The notes under the pieces are model-generated. The model worked only from the letters and a program-made list of their open reading frames with translations, searched no databases and was not told the DNA's origin. Positions 16,820-26,143 of a stretch of 64,000 bases of DNA are shown piece after piece; the stretch's first letter is position 1, and every line of letters begins with the position of its first letter. This DNA is from Streptomyces aquilus. Its GTDB lineage: Bacteria > Actinomycetota > Actinomycetes > Streptomycetales > Streptomycetaceae. The position numbers and the translations under genes were made by a program. The stretch covers positions 3,100,001-3,164,000 of the forward strand of contig NZ_CP034463.1 of assembly GCF_003955715.1 (NCBI RefSeq), in the 5' to 3' direction.

Positions 16820-17625
16820 GACTTCTTGGCCTTTGCGGTCCGAGCGGCGAGCCAGACGGCGATTCCGATCAGGCCACCGAGTCCGAACACCCACGCGAAG
16901 AGACCCTCGCTGACCGGACCGAGGCCGCCCAGCTCGAGGCCGCCGGGGCTCTCGGTGTCGTCACCGTTGACCGCGTCGAGGTACGCGATGATGTCCTTCT
17001 TGTTCTGCTCCGACAGCGTGGTGTCGGGGAACGACGGCATGTTCTGCGGGCCGGTCTGCATGGCCTCGTAGATGTGCTTCGGGTCGACACCCTCGAGGCT
17101 CGGCGCGAACTTGCCGTGCGTCAGCGCACCGCCCTTGCCGGTGAAGTTGTGGCACTGCGCGCAGTTGGTGCGGAACAGCTCGCCACCCTTGGCGATGTCC
17201 GCGCCCTCCGGGCTGTACTGGTTCTTCGTCGGGACGACCGGACCGGCGCCCAACGAGGAGATGTACGCGGCGAGCTGGTCGATCTCGGCCTGCGTGTAGA
17301 TGACCTTCTTGCGCGGGACCTGGGCGCCCGGCTGCTGGGCCGGCATACGGCCGGTGCCGACCTGGAAGTCCACGGCCGCGGAGCCCACACCCACGAGGCT
17401 CGGCCCGTCGGTGGTGCCCTGAGCACCGGTGCCGTGGCAGCTGGCGCAGCCCACGGCGTAGAGCTTCTTGCCCTCCTCGATGGTGAGGGACTGGGCGGTT
17501 TCATCGGCCTGCGCCTTGTCCGCGGGCGCGAACGCGGCGTACAGCCCCCCAGTGGCCGCCAGCGCGAGGAGTAGGACGACGAGCGCCGCCAGCGGATGGC
17601 GTCGTCGTGCGGAGAGCTTTTTCAC
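16816..17625 (-). CDS. qcrC: Cytochrome bc1 complex diheme cytochrome c subunit
   Basis: A 269-residue membrane-anchored diheme cytochrome. An N-terminal membrane segment (~10-32) is followed by two heme c motifs, CASCHG (about residue 58) and CAQCHN (about residue 153), and a C-terminal anchor (~236-258). The second heme domain replaces the soluble cytochrome c that Actinobacteria lack, delivering electrons directly to CtaC. The start at 17625 (MKKLSARRRHP) has a typical basic signal-anchor. The gap to ctaE upstream is 82 bp, consistent with one operon ctaE-qcrC-qcrA-qcrB. Confidence 0.97.
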   Translation of the reverse strand: MKKLSARRRHPLAALVVLLLALAATGGLYAAFAPADKAQADETAQSLTIEEGKKLYAVGCASCHGTGAQGTTDGPSLVGVGSAAVDFQVGTGRMPAQQPGAQVPRKKVIYTQAEIDQLAAYISSLGAGPVVPTKNQYSPEGADIAKGGELFRTNCAQCHNFTGKGGALTHGKFAPSLEGVDPKHIYEAMQTGPQNMPSFPDTTLSEQNKKDIIAYLDAVNGDDTESPGGLELGGLGPVSEGLFAWVFGLGGLIGIAVWLAARTAKAKKS

Positions 17626-17707
17626 GGATTACCCCGGTGTCAGGATCTTCTGCGTCGATGCTTCTGGAAGTGCGCTTCTCGTGGAGGCGCTCGGGAACGG
17701 GCCCCGA

Positions 17708-18328
17708 CTACTTGATCAGGTAGATCGTGGCGAAGAGGCCGATCCAGACGACATCGACGAAGTGCCAGTAGTAGGACACGACGATGGCGGCGGTCGCCTG
17801 CTCGTGCGTGAACCTCTTGGCCGCGTAGGTGCGGCCGAGGACGAACAGGAAGGCGATGAGGCCACCCGTCACGTGCAGACCGTGGAAACCGGTGGTCAGG
17901 TAGAAGACCGAGCCGTACGGGTCCGAGGAGAGCGAGAGCCCGTCCTTCTTGACCAGCTCGGTGTACTCGAACACCTGACCGCCGATGAAGATCGCACCCA
18001 TCACGAAGGTGACGATGAACCACATCCGGAGCTTCTTCACGTCACCGCGCTCGGCGGCGAACACGCCGAGCTGGCAGGTGAGGGAGGAGAGCACCAGGAT
18101 CGTGGTGTTGGTCGCCGAGAACGGAAGGTTCAGGCTCTCGGCCATTTCCTTCCAGTGATCGGGACCCGTCACCGATCGCAGGGTGAAGTACATCGCGAAG
18201 AGGGCCGCGAAGAACATCAGCTCGGAACTCAGCCAGATGATCGTTCCGACACTGGTGAGGTTCGGCCGATTGACCGACGGGTGCGCGTGCCCGGTTTCTA
18301 CTGTCGTTGCTGTCGCCACGACCGACAT
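17708..18328 (-). CDS. ctaE: Cytochrome aa3 oxidase subunit III
   Basis: A 206-residue polytopic protein with five hydrophobic segments and the subunit III stretches [14 protein letters not shown] and [11 protein letters not shown]. This is the short actinobacterial type. It stabilises subunit I of the proton-pumping oxidase. It heads the bc1 operon rather than lying with ctaC and ctaD, the usual actinobacterial split. The ATG at 18328 lies inside a 21-bp perfect palindrome (18319-18339), a possible regulatory site. Confidence 0.96.
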   Translation of the reverse strand: MSVVATATTVETGHAHPSVNRPNLTSVGTIIWLSSELMFFAALFAMYFTLRSVTGPDHWKEMAESLNLPFSATNTTILVLSSLTCQLGVFAAERGDVKKLRMWFIVTFVMGAIFIGGQVFEYTELVKKDGLSLSSDPYGSVFYLTTGFHGLHVTGGLIAFLFVLGRTYAAKRFTHEQATAAIVVSYYWHFVDVVWIGLFATIYLIK

Positions 18329-18339
18329 TATGTCGGTCG
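18319..18339. promoter_or_regulatory. Palindrome over the ctaE start codon
   Basis: The arms cgaccgaca and tgtcggtcg are perfectly complementary around the centre tta. The minus-strand ctaE ATG (18326-18328) lies inside. It could be an operator or an mRNA hairpin hiding the start codon. No known motif was matched. Confidence 0.5.
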
Positions 18340-18432
18340 CTTATCCCGCCCTCACTCCGGGGGGTGCCGTTCGGAGTGTTCGCACCCTGTGTACTGCCCG
18401 GATGGCCCATCGCGGGGGCGCTCCAGCGGGTG

Positions 18433-18459
18433 TTGACGGGCTGTTCAAGGGAGTAGCAT
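18433..18459 (+). promoter_or_regulatory. Possible promoter of the receiver-domain gene
   Basis: ttgacg (18433-18438) and tagcat (18454-18459) resemble -35 and -10 boxes of a housekeeping promoter but with a short 15-base spacer. It lies 47 bases before the ATG at 18507. Confidence 0.35.
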
Positions 18460-18506
18460 CCGCGGCAACTGTTCTGTCCGTACGACGCTGATGTCACGGA
18501 GGAAGC

Positions 18507-18908
18507 ATGCAGGCGACCGCCACGGTGCTGGTCTACAGCGACGACGCCAACACCCGCGAGCAGGTACGGCTCGCGACCGGCCGGCGGCCGGCTCCGGACG
18601 TCCCGGTGGTCGAGTTCGTGGAGTGCGCCACGTCCGCCGCGGTGCTCAAGGAGCTGGACCGGGGCGGGATCGACGTCTGCGTGCTGGACGGCGAGGCCGT
18701 ACCGATGGGCGGCATGGGGCTGTGCCGCCAGATCAAGGACGAGGTCTTCAACTCCCCGCCGGTGCTGCTGCTGATCGGCCGCCCGCAGGACGCCTGGCTG
18801 GCCACCTGGAGCCGCGCCGAGGGCGCTGTGACGCACCCGGTGGACCCGGTGGAGTTCGCCTCGGCACTGGCCTCCCTGCTGCGCCAGAAGCGGGCCCTGA
18901 GCGCCTGA
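18507..18908 (+). CDS. Receiver-domain-like protein without output domain
   Basis: A 133-residue protein with the alternating hydrophobic strands of a response-regulator receiver domain. It starts TATVLVYSDDANTREQV, has a candidate phospho-Asp in VCVLDGEAVPMGG (about residue 57), and ends with a Thr/His-Pro region (AEGAVTHPVDPVEF) in place of the usual Lys loop. No DNA-binding or enzyme domain follows. The ribosome binding site GGAGGAAG lies just upstream of the ATG at 18507. Divergent from ctaE, it could be an atypical regulator of respiration, but nothing shows this directly. The start is well supported. Confidence 0.75.
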   Translation: MQATATVLVYSDDANTREQVRLATGRRPAPDVPVVEFVECATSAAVLKELDRGGIDVCVLDGEAVPMGGMGLCRQIKDEVFNSPPVLLLIGRPQDAWLATWSRAEGAVTHPVDPVEFASALASLLRQKRALSA

Positions 18909-18915
18909 GGCGGCC

Positions 18916-20178
18916 CTAGACGCTCTCCGGCCGCAGTCGGGCCCGCTGCTCGGCGCTGGGGGCCTCAGGGGCGCCGGCGGTCAGGGCGCTGCCCTTGCGC
19001 CACTTGTTCCACTTGAGGTTCCAGTCGCCGAAACCGTTACCGAAGGTCTCCATGGTGTCGCCGTACGAGTTGACGACCTTCACCACGTCGCCCTCGTGGA
19101 CGGTGTCGAAGAACCACTCGGCGTTGCCGGTGCTCATGCCGGTGCAGCCGTGGCTGACGTTCTCGTAGCCCTGGGAGCCCACGGACCAGGGGGCGGCGTG
19201 CACGTACTCGCCGCTCCAGGTGACCCGGGTCGCGTAGTAGACCGGCAGGTCGTACGACTCGGACGAGCCCTCGGCGATGCCGATGCTGGTGCCGCGCATC
19301 CGTACGAAGTACTCCTTGCCGAGTACGACCTTGACGCCGTTGCGGGTCTCGAAGCCGGGCTTGCCGGTGGTGACCGGGAGCTCCTTGATGACCTCGCCGT
19401 TCTTGTAGACCGTCATGCTGTGTGACGAGGCGTCCGTCACCGCGATGATGCGGTCCCCGGTGGTCAGCTTGAGGGGCTTGGTCCGACCGCCCCACAAGCG
19501 GTCGCTGATCTTCACTCCGTCCAGGTTGCTGCGGACCTGGATCGTGGCGTGGGCGGGCCAGTACTCCTTGGGCCGGTAGTGGAGTTCCTTGTCGTCCACC
19601 CAGTACCAGGCGCCCTCTGTGGCGGGCATCGAGTCGACCTTGAGGGCGCGCTCGACGATGGCCCGCTGCGCCTTGTCCTTGACGGGCTTGTTCAGTTCGG
19701 CCGTGATGGGCTGGCCGACGCCGTACTTGCCCGCCTTGGGGCCGAAGGTGACCTTCAGGCGCTTCTTCGTGGTGGGCTTGCCGGTGTCGAAGGCGAGGAC
19801 CCGGCGGCCGGGCGCCCCGTCCTCGTCCTCGGTGCTCACCCGGACCGTGTAGTGGGCGCTGGCGGCCAGCGGGGTGGTGCTGTGCCATCGGCTGCCGTCG
19901 GCGGAGAGTTCGCCCGCCACATGGCGTCCCGTGGCGTCCATGGCCGTGACGTCGGTGATGCGCCCGTCGTCGTCCTCGGCGGTGACCTCCAGCGGCTTGT
20001 CCGGGTCGGCCTTCTTGCCGTCGCCGGAGGGGCCGTTGAAGGAAATCTGGTCCGCCGCGTCGTACGGCGCCGCCGACAGCGGGTTGCCGTCGCTGCTGCA
20101 GGCGGTGGCGCCCGCGGTGAGGGCGAGCACCAGCAGGGTGCAGGAGAGAACGGTGCGCGTGCGCGGAGTGTGGCTCAT
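18916..20178 (-). CDS. L,D-transpeptidase lipoprotein with Ig-like domains
   Basis: A 420-residue lipoprotein. The signal ends in a lipobox (GATAC, Cys at about residue 26), followed by two bacterial Ig-like domains (~45-260) and a C-terminal YkuD catalytic domain. The catalytic Cys lies in SHGCTGMSTG (about residue 345) with the upstream His in EYVHAAPW. It resembles mycobacterial LdtMt2-type enzymes that make 3-3 peptidoglycan crosslinks and are carbapenem-sensitive. The ATG at 20178 is used; a GTG at 20187 is a close alternative, and neither has a strong ribosome binding site. It lies between ctaE and ctaF, separated from ctaF by a terminator. Confidence 0.9.
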   Translation of the reverse strand: MSHTPRTRTVLSCTLLVLALTAGATACSSDGNPLSAAPYDAADQISFNGPSGDGKKADPDKPLEVTAEDDDGRITDVTAMDATGRHVAGELSADGSRWHSTTPLAASAHYTVRVSTEDEDGAPGRRVLAFDTGKPTTKKRLKVTFGPKAGKYGVGQPITAELNKPVKDKAQRAIVERALKVDSMPATEGAWYWVDDKELHYRPKEYWPAHATIQVRSNLDGVKISDRLWGGRTKPLKLTTGDRIIAVTDASSHSMTVYKNGEVIKELPVTTGKPGFETRNGVKVVLGKEYFVRMRGTSIGIAEGSSESYDLPVYYATRVTWSGEYVHAAPWSVGSQGYENVSHGCTGMSTGNAEWFFDTVHEGDVVKVVNSYGDTMETFGNGFGDWNLKWNKWRKGSALTAGAPEAPSAEQRARLRPESV

Positions 20179-20280
20179 GTACTTCACGCTAGGAACGTTC
20201 GTCAGCAGCGGCGCGGCGGGTAACTCGTACGAGGGACGGGCACTGCTGCATCCGGCCATCGAAACTGCTGCAAAAGCGGG

Positions 20281-20312
20281 AGCCCGGACGCTCCTGACGG
20301 AGTGTCCGGGCT
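20281..20312 (-). terminator. Hairpin terminator after ctaF
   Basis: The arms agcccggacgctcc (20281-20294) and ggagtgtccgggct (20299-20312) form a 14-bp stem with one mismatch and a 4-base loop. It lies just past the ctaF stop and upstream of the L,D-transpeptidase gene, so it should end the ctaCDF transcript. Confidence 0.82.
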
Positions 20313-20332
20313 CTCGTTGAGCTCAGGCCGTG

Positions 20333-20731
20333 CTACTGGGTGCGGTTCTCACCGCGGTAGTACTCGAAGACCCAGCCCCACAGGCCGACCAGGATCAGCG
20401 GCGCCGAGAAGTACATCAGCCACCAGCCGATCGCGATCGACAGGAAGGCGAGCGCGCCACCGACCGCCAGGGACAGCGGCTGCCAGCTGTGCGGGCTGAA
20501 GAACCCGACCTCGCCGGCGTCGTCCGCGACGTCCGCCTCCTTGTTGTCCTGCGCGCCCGCGTCGACCCGCCGGGCCGTGAAGCCCAGGTAGAAGCCGACC
20601 ATGATGCACAGACCGAAGGCCAGGAAGAGGGCCGTGGTACCGGCCGGCTCCTTCGACCACACGCCATAGACGACCGCCATGGCGAGGACGAAGACGCTCA
20701 GCCACATGAACATCTTGCCCTGGATCTTCAC
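20333..20731 (-). CDS. ctaF: Cytochrome aa3 oxidase subunit IV, actinobacterial type
   Basis: A 132-residue protein with four hydrophobic segments in two pairs separated by an acidic linker ([19 protein letters not shown]). This is the actinobacterial subunit IV of the aa3 oxidase. The start ATG at 20731 overlaps the ctaD stop (20728) by 4 bp, so it is translationally coupled. Its family and position directly after ctaD make the assignment firm. Confidence 0.93.
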   Translation of the reverse strand: MKIQGKMFMWLSVFVLAMAVVYGVWSKEPAGTTALFLAFGLCIMVGFYLGFTARRVDAGAQDNKEADVADDAGEVGFFSPHSWQPLSLAVGGALAFLSIAIGWWLMYFSAPLILVGLWGWVFEYYRGENRTQ

Positions 20732-22464
20732 TTGCCGGCCTCCTTGCCACCAGCGAGCGCCTTCTCACCGTGAGGCGCGTTCTCGAGCTGGTCGAGAGCG
20801 GCGATCTCCGGGTGGTGCAGGTCGAACGCCGGGGATTCGCTGCGGATACGGGGCAGGGTGAGGAAGTTGTGCCGCGGCGGCGGGCAGGACGTCGCCCACT
20901 CGAGCGAACGGCCGTAGCCCCACGGGTCGTCGACGCCGACCGGCTTGCCGTACTTGGCCGTCTTCCACACGTTGTAGAGGAACGGCAGGATCGACGCGCC
21001 GAGCACGAACGAGCTGATCGTCGAGATCGTGTTCAGGGCGGTGAAGCCGTCGGCCGCCAGGTAGTCGGCGTAACGCCGCGGCATGCCCTCCGCGCCCAGC
21101 CAGTGCTGGACGAGGAACGTGCCGTGGAAGCCGACGAACAGCGTCCAGAACGTGATCTTGCCGAGGCGCTCGTCGAGCATCTTGCCGGTCATCTTCGGCC
21201 ACCAGAAGTGGAAGCCGGAGAACATCGCGAAGACGACGGTGCCGAAGACGACGTAGTGGAAGTGCGCCACCACGAAGTACGAGTCGGACACGTGGAAGTC
21301 CATCGGCGGCGAGGCCAGGATGACACCGGTCAGACCACCGAAGGTGAAGGTGATGAGGAAGCCGGTGGCCCAGAGCATCGGGGTCTCGAAACTCAAGGAC
21401 CCCTTCCACATCGTTCCGATCCAGTTGAAGAACTTCACGCCCGTTGGCACGGCGATGAGGAACGTCATGAAGGAGAAGAACGGCAGCAGCACTCCGCCGG
21501 TGACGTACATGTGGTGGGCCCACACCGTCACGGACAGACCGGCGATCGCGATGGTGGCGCCGATCAGGCCCATGTAGCCGAACATCGGCTTGCGGGAGAA
21601 GACCGGGATGACCTCGGAGATGATGCCGAAGAACGGTAGCGCGATGATGTACACCTCTGGATGGCCGAAGAACCAGAAGAGGTGTTGCCACAGCAACGCC
21701 CCGCCGTTGGCGGAGTCGAAGACATGGGCGCCGAACTTGCGGTCCGCCTCCAGCGCGAAGAGGGCCGCGGCCAGCACGGGGAAGGCGAGCAGGACCAGGA
21801 CGGCGGTCAGCAGCACGTTCCACACGAAGATCGGCATGCGGAACATGGTCATGCCCGGCGCACGCATGCAGATGATCGTGGTGATGAAGTTGACCGAGCC
21901 GAGGATGGTGCCGAAGCCGGAGAAGGCCAGACCCATGATCCACATGTCGGCGCCGACGCCCGGGGAGCGCACGGCGTCCGAGAGCGGGCTGTAGGCGAAC
22001 CAGCCGAAGTCGGCCGCGCCCTGCGGGGTGAGGAAGCCGCCGACCGCGATGAGCGAGCCGAACAGGTACAGCCAGTAGGCGAACATGTTCAGACGCGGGA
22101 AGGCGACGTCGGGGGCGCCGATCTGGAGCGGCATGATCCAGTTCGCGAAGCCGGCGAACAGCGGCGTCGCGAACATCAGCAGCATGATCGTGCCGTGCAT
22201 CGTGAACGCCTGGTTGAACTGCTCGTTCGACATGATCTGCAGACCAGGCCGGGCGAGCTCGGCGCGCATGAGCAGCGCCATCACGCCACCGATGCAGAAG
22301 AACGCGAACGACGTGACGAGGTACAGCGTTCCGATCGTCTTGTGGTCAGTGGTGGTGAGCCACTTGATCACGACGTTGCCGGGCTGCTTGCGCCGGACCG
22401 GCAGCTCGTCTGAGTAGTGTCCCTCAGCTGCCGCGGCACCCTGGGGTTCGTTGAGGATGCTCAC
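20728..22464 (-). CDS. ctaD: Cytochrome aa3 oxidase subunit I
   Basis: A 578-residue heme-copper oxidase subunit with twelve predicted helices. Conserved marks are [10 protein letters not shown] (CuB His plus the cross-linked Tyr), [10 protein letters not shown] (two CuB His) and [10 protein letters not shown] (heme a and a3 His). It reduces O2 and pumps protons. The GTG at 22464 overlaps the ctaC stop (GTGA), so the upstream in-frame extension to 22638 is not used. C-terminal to the last helix is a hydrophilic tail, as is usual in Streptomyces. Confidence 0.97.
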   Translation of the reverse strand: MSILNEPQGAAAAEGHYSDELPVRRKQPGNVVIKWLTTTDHKTIGTLYLVTSFAFFCIGGVMALLMRAELARPGLQIMSNEQFNQAFTMHGTIMLLMFATPLFAGFANWIMPLQIGAPDVAFPRLNMFAYWLYLFGSLIAVGGFLTPQGAADFGWFAYSPLSDAVRSPGVGADMWIMGLAFSGFGTILGSVNFITTIICMRAPGMTMFRMPIFVWNVLLTAVLVLLAFPVLAAALFALEADRKFGAHVFDSANGGALLWQHLFWFFGHPEVYIIALPFFGIISEVIPVFSRKPMFGYMGLIGATIAIAGLSVTVWAHHMYVTGGVLLPFFSFMTFLIAVPTGVKFFNWIGTMWKGSLSFETPMLWATGFLITFTFGGLTGVILASPPMDFHVSDSYFVVAHFHYVVFGTVVFAMFSGFHFWWPKMTGKMLDERLGKITFWTLFVGFHGTFLVQHWLGAEGMPRRYADYLAADGFTALNTISTISSFVLGASILPFLYNVWKTAKYGKPVGVDDPWGYGRSLEWATSCPPPRHNFLTLPRIRSESPAFDLHHPEIAALDQLENAPHGEKALAGGKEAGK

Positions 22465-23420
22465 AGGTTGTTCGTCTCCCGGTTCTTCTCGTGGGCGGTC
22501 TGCTCGATGCCCGCGGGAACGTAACCGGTCTGCCCCTTCTTGGCGAGGTCCTTGAGGTGCTGCTCGTAGCGCTCGGGGGAGACGACCTTCACGTTGAACA
22601 GCATCCGGGAGTGGTCGACGCCGCAGAGCTCGGCGCACTTGCCCAGGAAGGTGCCCTCCTTGTTGGGGGTCACCTGGAAGGAGTTGGTGTGGCCCGGGAT
22701 GACGTCCTGCTTCATGAGGAACGGCACCACCCAGAAGGAGTGGATGACGTCACGCGAGGTGAGCACGAAGCGGACCGTCTTGCCCTTGGGCAGCCACAGC
22801 GTGGGACCCGGGTTGTGGGTCTGCGGGTTGCGGGTGCCGGGCGTACCGACGTCGTAGACACCGCCGGCGTTCGCCGGGAAGTCCGCCTTGAACCGGTCCG
22901 GAATGGCGTCCAGGTTCTTGTCGGTCTTCGCGTCGCCGGTGGAACCGTCGACGTTCTCGATGTAGTTGAAGCCCCAGCTCCACTGGAAGCCGACCACGTT
23001 CACAGTGACGTCGGGCTTCTTGTCGAGGCTGAGGAGCTTCGACTCGTCGCGGGCCGTGAAGTAGAACAGCACCGAGACGATGATGAGCGGGACCACGGTG
23101 TACAGCGCCTCGATGGGCATGTTGTACCGGGTCTGCGGAGGAACTTCGACCTTCGTGCGGCTGCGCCGGTGGAAGAAAGCACTCCACAGGATCAGGCCCC
23201 ACACCAGCACGCCGGTGGCCAGCGCGGCAGCCCAGGAGCCCTGCCACAGGGAGAGGATCCGCGGAGCCTCTTCCGTGGTCGGGGTGGGCATACCAAGGCG
23301 GGGGAAGTCCTTGTATGTGCAACCGGTGGCGGTCGCCAGGACCAGGCCCGCGGTCATTGCCTGCAGCAGCTTCCGCCGCATCGGGCGCCGCGGCGAGCGG
23401 TCGGAGCCGTTGGGACTCAC
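22461..23420 (-). CDS. ctaC: Cytochrome aa3 oxidase subunit II
   Basis: A 319-residue lipoprotein subunit. The signal ends at a lipobox (ATGC, in [13 protein letters not shown]), followed by two helices and a C-terminal cupredoxin domain with the binuclear CuA site, His in RDVIHSFWV and the [12 protein letters not shown] cluster. It receives electrons from QcrC. The GTG at 23420 ([10 protein letters not shown]) is used; an internal ATG 14 codons later (MRRKLLQ) is possible and closer to a normal signal peptide. It heads the ctaC-ctaD-ctaF operon, with an inverted repeat upstream at 23506-23534. Confidence 0.95.
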   Translation of the reverse strand: MSPNGSDRSPRRPMRRKLLQAMTAGLVLATATGCTYKDFPRLGMPTPTTEEAPRILSLWQGSWAAALATGVLVWGLILWSAFFHRRSRTKVEVPPQTRYNMPIEALYTVVPLIIVSVLFYFTARDESKLLSLDKKPDVTVNVVGFQWSWGFNYIENVDGSTGDAKTDKNLDAIPDRFKADFPANAGGVYDVGTPGTRNPQTHNPGPTLWLPKGKTVRFVLTSRDVIHSFWVVPFLMKQDVIPGHTNSFQVTPNKEGTFLGKCAELCGVDHSRMLFNVKVVSPERYEQHLKDLAKKGQTGYVPAGIEQTAHEKNRETNNL

Positions 23421-23505
23421 GTAGCGCCTTCCCGAGAGTCTCGCCCGCGCGGATTGGCTGCGGCCTGCCTTACTCGGTGGTCGGTCGCCGCCCTGCGTCG
23501 GGCAG

Positions 23506-23534
23506 GGGTTTGGATGTTTATGCGGACCAAACCC
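23506..23534 (-). promoter_or_regulatory. Inverted repeat upstream of ctaC
   Basis: gggtttgg (23506-23513) and ccaaaccc (23527-23534) are perfect complements around an AT-richer 13-base spacer, 86 bases upstream of the ctaC start. It may be an operator for the oxidase genes. It does not match a motif I can name. Confidence 0.45.
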
Positions 23535-23601
23535 TAGCCGACGCGTTCTGGGGGTTCGCGGGGAGGGGTGCCTAGTGGGTGGGGTGGTTCGCTGGATTGG
23601 C

Positions 23602-23649
23602 GGGTGCGGGTTGTTTTGGGCTGGTAGCGCAGTTCCCCGCGCCCCTGGC
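23602..23649 (+). repeat. Dispersed repeat copy A
   Basis: This copy reads gggtgcgggttgttttgggc then ctggta and the 20-base core gcgcagttccccgcgcccct (23627-23646). The same core occurs at 51053, 53488 and 57498 in the same orientation. It sits just upstream of the GTG of the desulfurase-TusA gene. Confidence 0.85.
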
Positions 23650-23666
23650 GGCGTTAGCGTTGGCGC

Positions 23667-25031
23667 GTGTCTTACTTTGACGCTGCATCCAGTGCGCCCC
23701 TTCATCCCGTAGCCCGTCAGGCGCTGTTGGCCTCCCTGGACGAGGGGTGGGCTGATCCTTCGCGGCTCTACCGGGAGGGGCGGCGGGCTCGGATGTTGCT
23801 CGATGCCGCTCGGGAAGCCGCTGCCGAGGCTGTGGGGTGTCGGGTGGACGAACTGCGCTTCACCCCTTCAGGGACGCATGCCGTACACAGCGGTATCGCC
23901 GGGGCCTTGGCGGGGCGGCGGCGCGTGGGACGTCACCTGATCGTGTCAGCCGTGGAACATTCCTCCGTGCTCCATTCGGCCGAACTGCACGAGAAAGAGG
24001 GCGGTTCGGTCACCCAGGTGACGGTCGACCGCGGGGGGCGGGTCGTCCCCTCCGGCTACGCCGACGCGCTCCGGCCGGACACCGCGCTCGCCTGTCTCCA
24101 GTCGGCCAACCATGAGGTGGGGACCGAGCAGCCGGTGGCCGAGGTGGCCGAGGTGTGCCGGGCCGCCGGGGTGCCGTTGCTGGTGGACGCGGCGCAGTCG
24201 CTGGCGTGGGGGCCGGTGGAGGGGCCCTGGTCGCTTCTCGCGGGCAGTGCGCACAAATGGGGTGGGCCCGCCGGAGTCGGGCTGCTTGTCGTCCGGAAGG
24301 GGGTGCGGTTCGCCGCTCAAGGGCCGGTGGACGAGAGGGGATACGGCTTCGAGAACCTCCCCGCGATCGTCGCGGCGGCGGCCTCGCTGCGGGCCGTGCG
24401 GGCCGAGGCGGCTCAAGAGGCGGTACGGCTGCGGGAGCTGACGGAGCGGATCCGGGCGCGGGTGCCGGAGCTCGTCGCGGATGTGGAGGTGGTCGGCGAT
24501 CCGGAGCGGCGGCTGCCGGGGATCGTCACCTTCTCCTGTCTCTATGTCGACGGGGAGACCTTGCTGCACGAGCTGGACCGGGAGGGATTCTCCGTTTCCT
24601 CCGGTTCGTCCTGTACGAGCAGCACGCTGACGCCCAGCCATGTGCTGAAGGCGATGGGGGTGCTGAGTGAGGGGAATGTGCGGGTCTCGTTGCCGGCGGG
24701 GACCGCGGCCGAGGACGTGGAGCGGTTTCTCGCCGTGCTGCCGGGCGTGGTGAACGGCGTACGGGAGAAGCTGGGCGCACCCACGCCGACCGCGGTGGTG
24801 CGCGCGGACGAGCTGCTCGTCGACGCCCTCGGCAAGCGCTGCCCGATCCCGGTCATCGAGCTGGCCAAGGTCATCGGCGACGTGCCGGTGGGCGGGCTCG
24901 TGCGGGTGCTGTCGGACGACGAGGCGGCCCGTCTCGACATCCCGGCGTGGTGCGAGATGCGGGAGCAGGAGTACGTCGGTGAGGAGCCGGCGGACAAGGG
25001 GACTGCCTACCTCGTCCGCCGGACCTCGTAA
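23667..25031 (+). CDS. Cysteine desulfurase fused to a TusA sulfur-carrier domain
   Basis: A 454-residue fusion. Residues 1 to about 370 are a NifS/IscS-type PLP desulfurase with Lys in AGSAHKWGGPAG (about residue 196) and the active-site Cys in SSGSSCTSSTLTPS (about residue 316). Residues ~385-454 are a TusA-like domain with its sulfur-accepting Cys in GKRCPIPVIELAK (about residue 391). The product is expected to mobilise cysteine sulfur and pass it internally to the carrier domain, for thiolation or cofactor synthesis. It begins with GTG at 23667. It is divergent from ctaC and convergent with the PfkB gene (5-bp gap). The acceptor pathway is unknown. Confidence 0.92.
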   Translation: MSYFDAASSAPLHPVARQALLASLDEGWADPSRLYREGRRARMLLDAAREAAAEAVGCRVDELRFTPSGTHAVHSGIAGALAGRRRVGRHLIVSAVEHSSVLHSAELHEKEGGSVTQVTVDRGGRVVPSGYADALRPDTALACLQSANHEVGTEQPVAEVAEVCRAAGVPLLVDAAQSLAWGPVEGPWSLLAGSAHKWGGPAGVGLLVVRKGVRFAAQGPVDERGYGFENLPAIVAAAASLRAVRAEAAQEAVRLRELTERIRARVPELVADVEVVGDPERRLPGIVTFSCLYVDGETLLHELDREGFSVSSGSSCTSSTLTPSHVLKAMGVLSEGNVRVSLPAGTAAEDVERFLAVLPGVVNGVREKLGAPTPTAVVRADELLVDALGKRCPIPVIELAKVIGDVPVGGLVRVLSDDEAARLDIPAWCEMREQEYVGEEPADKGTAYLVRRTS

Positions 25032-25035
25032 GGCC

Positions 25036-26010
25036 TTACGCCAGGTGCTTCTGGACCTCGGCCGCGGCCTCGTCGCCGTACGCCTTGGTGAAGCGCTCCA
25101 TGAAGTGGCCGCGGCGCAGCTGGTACTCCTGGGTGCCGACGGTCTCGATGACGAGGGTCGCCAGCATGCAGCCCACCTGGGCCGCCCGCTCCAGCGAGAC
25201 GCCCCAGACCAGGCCCGACAGGAACCCGGCGCGGAAGGCGTCGCCGACGCCGGTCGGGTCGGCCTTGCGGTCCTCCTCGGGGCAGCCGACGACGACCGGC
25301 TCCTCGCCGGCCTTCTCGATCCGTACGCCTCGGGCGCCGAGCGTGGTGACGCGGTGACCGACCTTCGCGAGGATCTCGGCGTCCGTCCAGCCGGTCTTGG
25401 ACTCGATGAGGCCCTTCTCGTACTCGTTGGAGAAGAGGTACGTGGCGCCTTCCAGCAGGACCCGGATCTCGTCGCCGTTCATCCGGGCGATCTGCTGGGA
25501 GAAGTCGGCGGCGAAGGGGAGGGCGCGGGAGCGGCATTCCTCCGTGTGGCGGAGCATCGCCTCCGGGTCGTCGGCGCCGATGAGGACCAGGTCGAGGCCG
25601 CCGACGCGGTCGGCGACGGTCTGGAGCTCGATGAGGCGGGCCTCGCTCATCGCACCGGTGTAGAAGGAGCCGATCTGGTTGTGGTCGGCGTCGGTGGTGC
25701 AGACGAACCGGGCGGTGTGCAGGGTCTCGGAGATACGGACCGAGGCGGTGTCGACGCCGTGGCGGTCCAGCCACGCCCGGTACTCGTCGAAGTCGAAGCC
25801 TGCGGCGCCGACCAGGATCGGCTCGGTGCCCAGCTGACCCATGCCGAAGGCGATGTTCGCGCCGACGCCGCCGCGGCGGACGTCGAGGTTGTCGACCAGG
25901 AAGGAGAGCGAGACCGTGTGCAACTGGTCCGCGACCAACTGGTCGGCGAAGCGGCCGGGGAAGGTCATGAGGTGGTCGGTGGCGATGGAGCCGGTGACTG
26001 CGATGCGCAC
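25036..26010 (-). CDS. PfkB family carbohydrate/nucleoside kinase
   Basis: A 324-residue ribokinase-type sugar kinase. The N-terminal sugar-binding motif is GGVGANIAFGMGQLG (~residues 48-62), and the C-terminal PfkB motif DPTGVGDAFRAGF holds the catalytic Asp (about residue 260). Actinobacterial homologues are often called adenosine kinase or ribokinase; sequence alone does not fix the substrate. A GTG start at 26010 follows AGGAGAG. It is monocistronic, with a 5-bp gap to the convergent desulfurase gene. The 133-base gap upstream (26011-26143) holds nothing I recognise. Confidence 0.85.
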   Translation of the reverse strand: MRIAVTGSIATDHLMTFPGRFADQLVADQLHTVSLSFLVDNLDVRRGGVGANIAFGMGQLGTEPILVGAAGFDFDEYRAWLDRHGVDTASVRISETLHTARFVCTTDADHNQIGSFYTGAMSEARLIELQTVADRVGGLDLVLIGADDPEAMLRHTEECRSRALPFAADFSQQIARMNGDEIRVLLEGATYLFSNEYEKGLIESKTGWTDAEILAKVGHRVTTLGARGVRIEKAGEEPVVVGCPEEDRKADPTGVGDAFRAGFLSGLVWGVSLERAAQVGCMLATLVIETVGTQEYQLRRGHFMERFTKAYGDEAAAEVQKHLA

Positions 26011-26143
26011 GGCGTGGACTCTCCTGTGGGGAGAAACTGGATTGACAGTTCACGCTACCTGGTCCGTACGGGCCTCTGAAGCGGCCAAAACTACCCGATA
26101 GTAGATCTTTCTTCGCGGGCTCCGTCGTGCCTACGGTGCCGTC

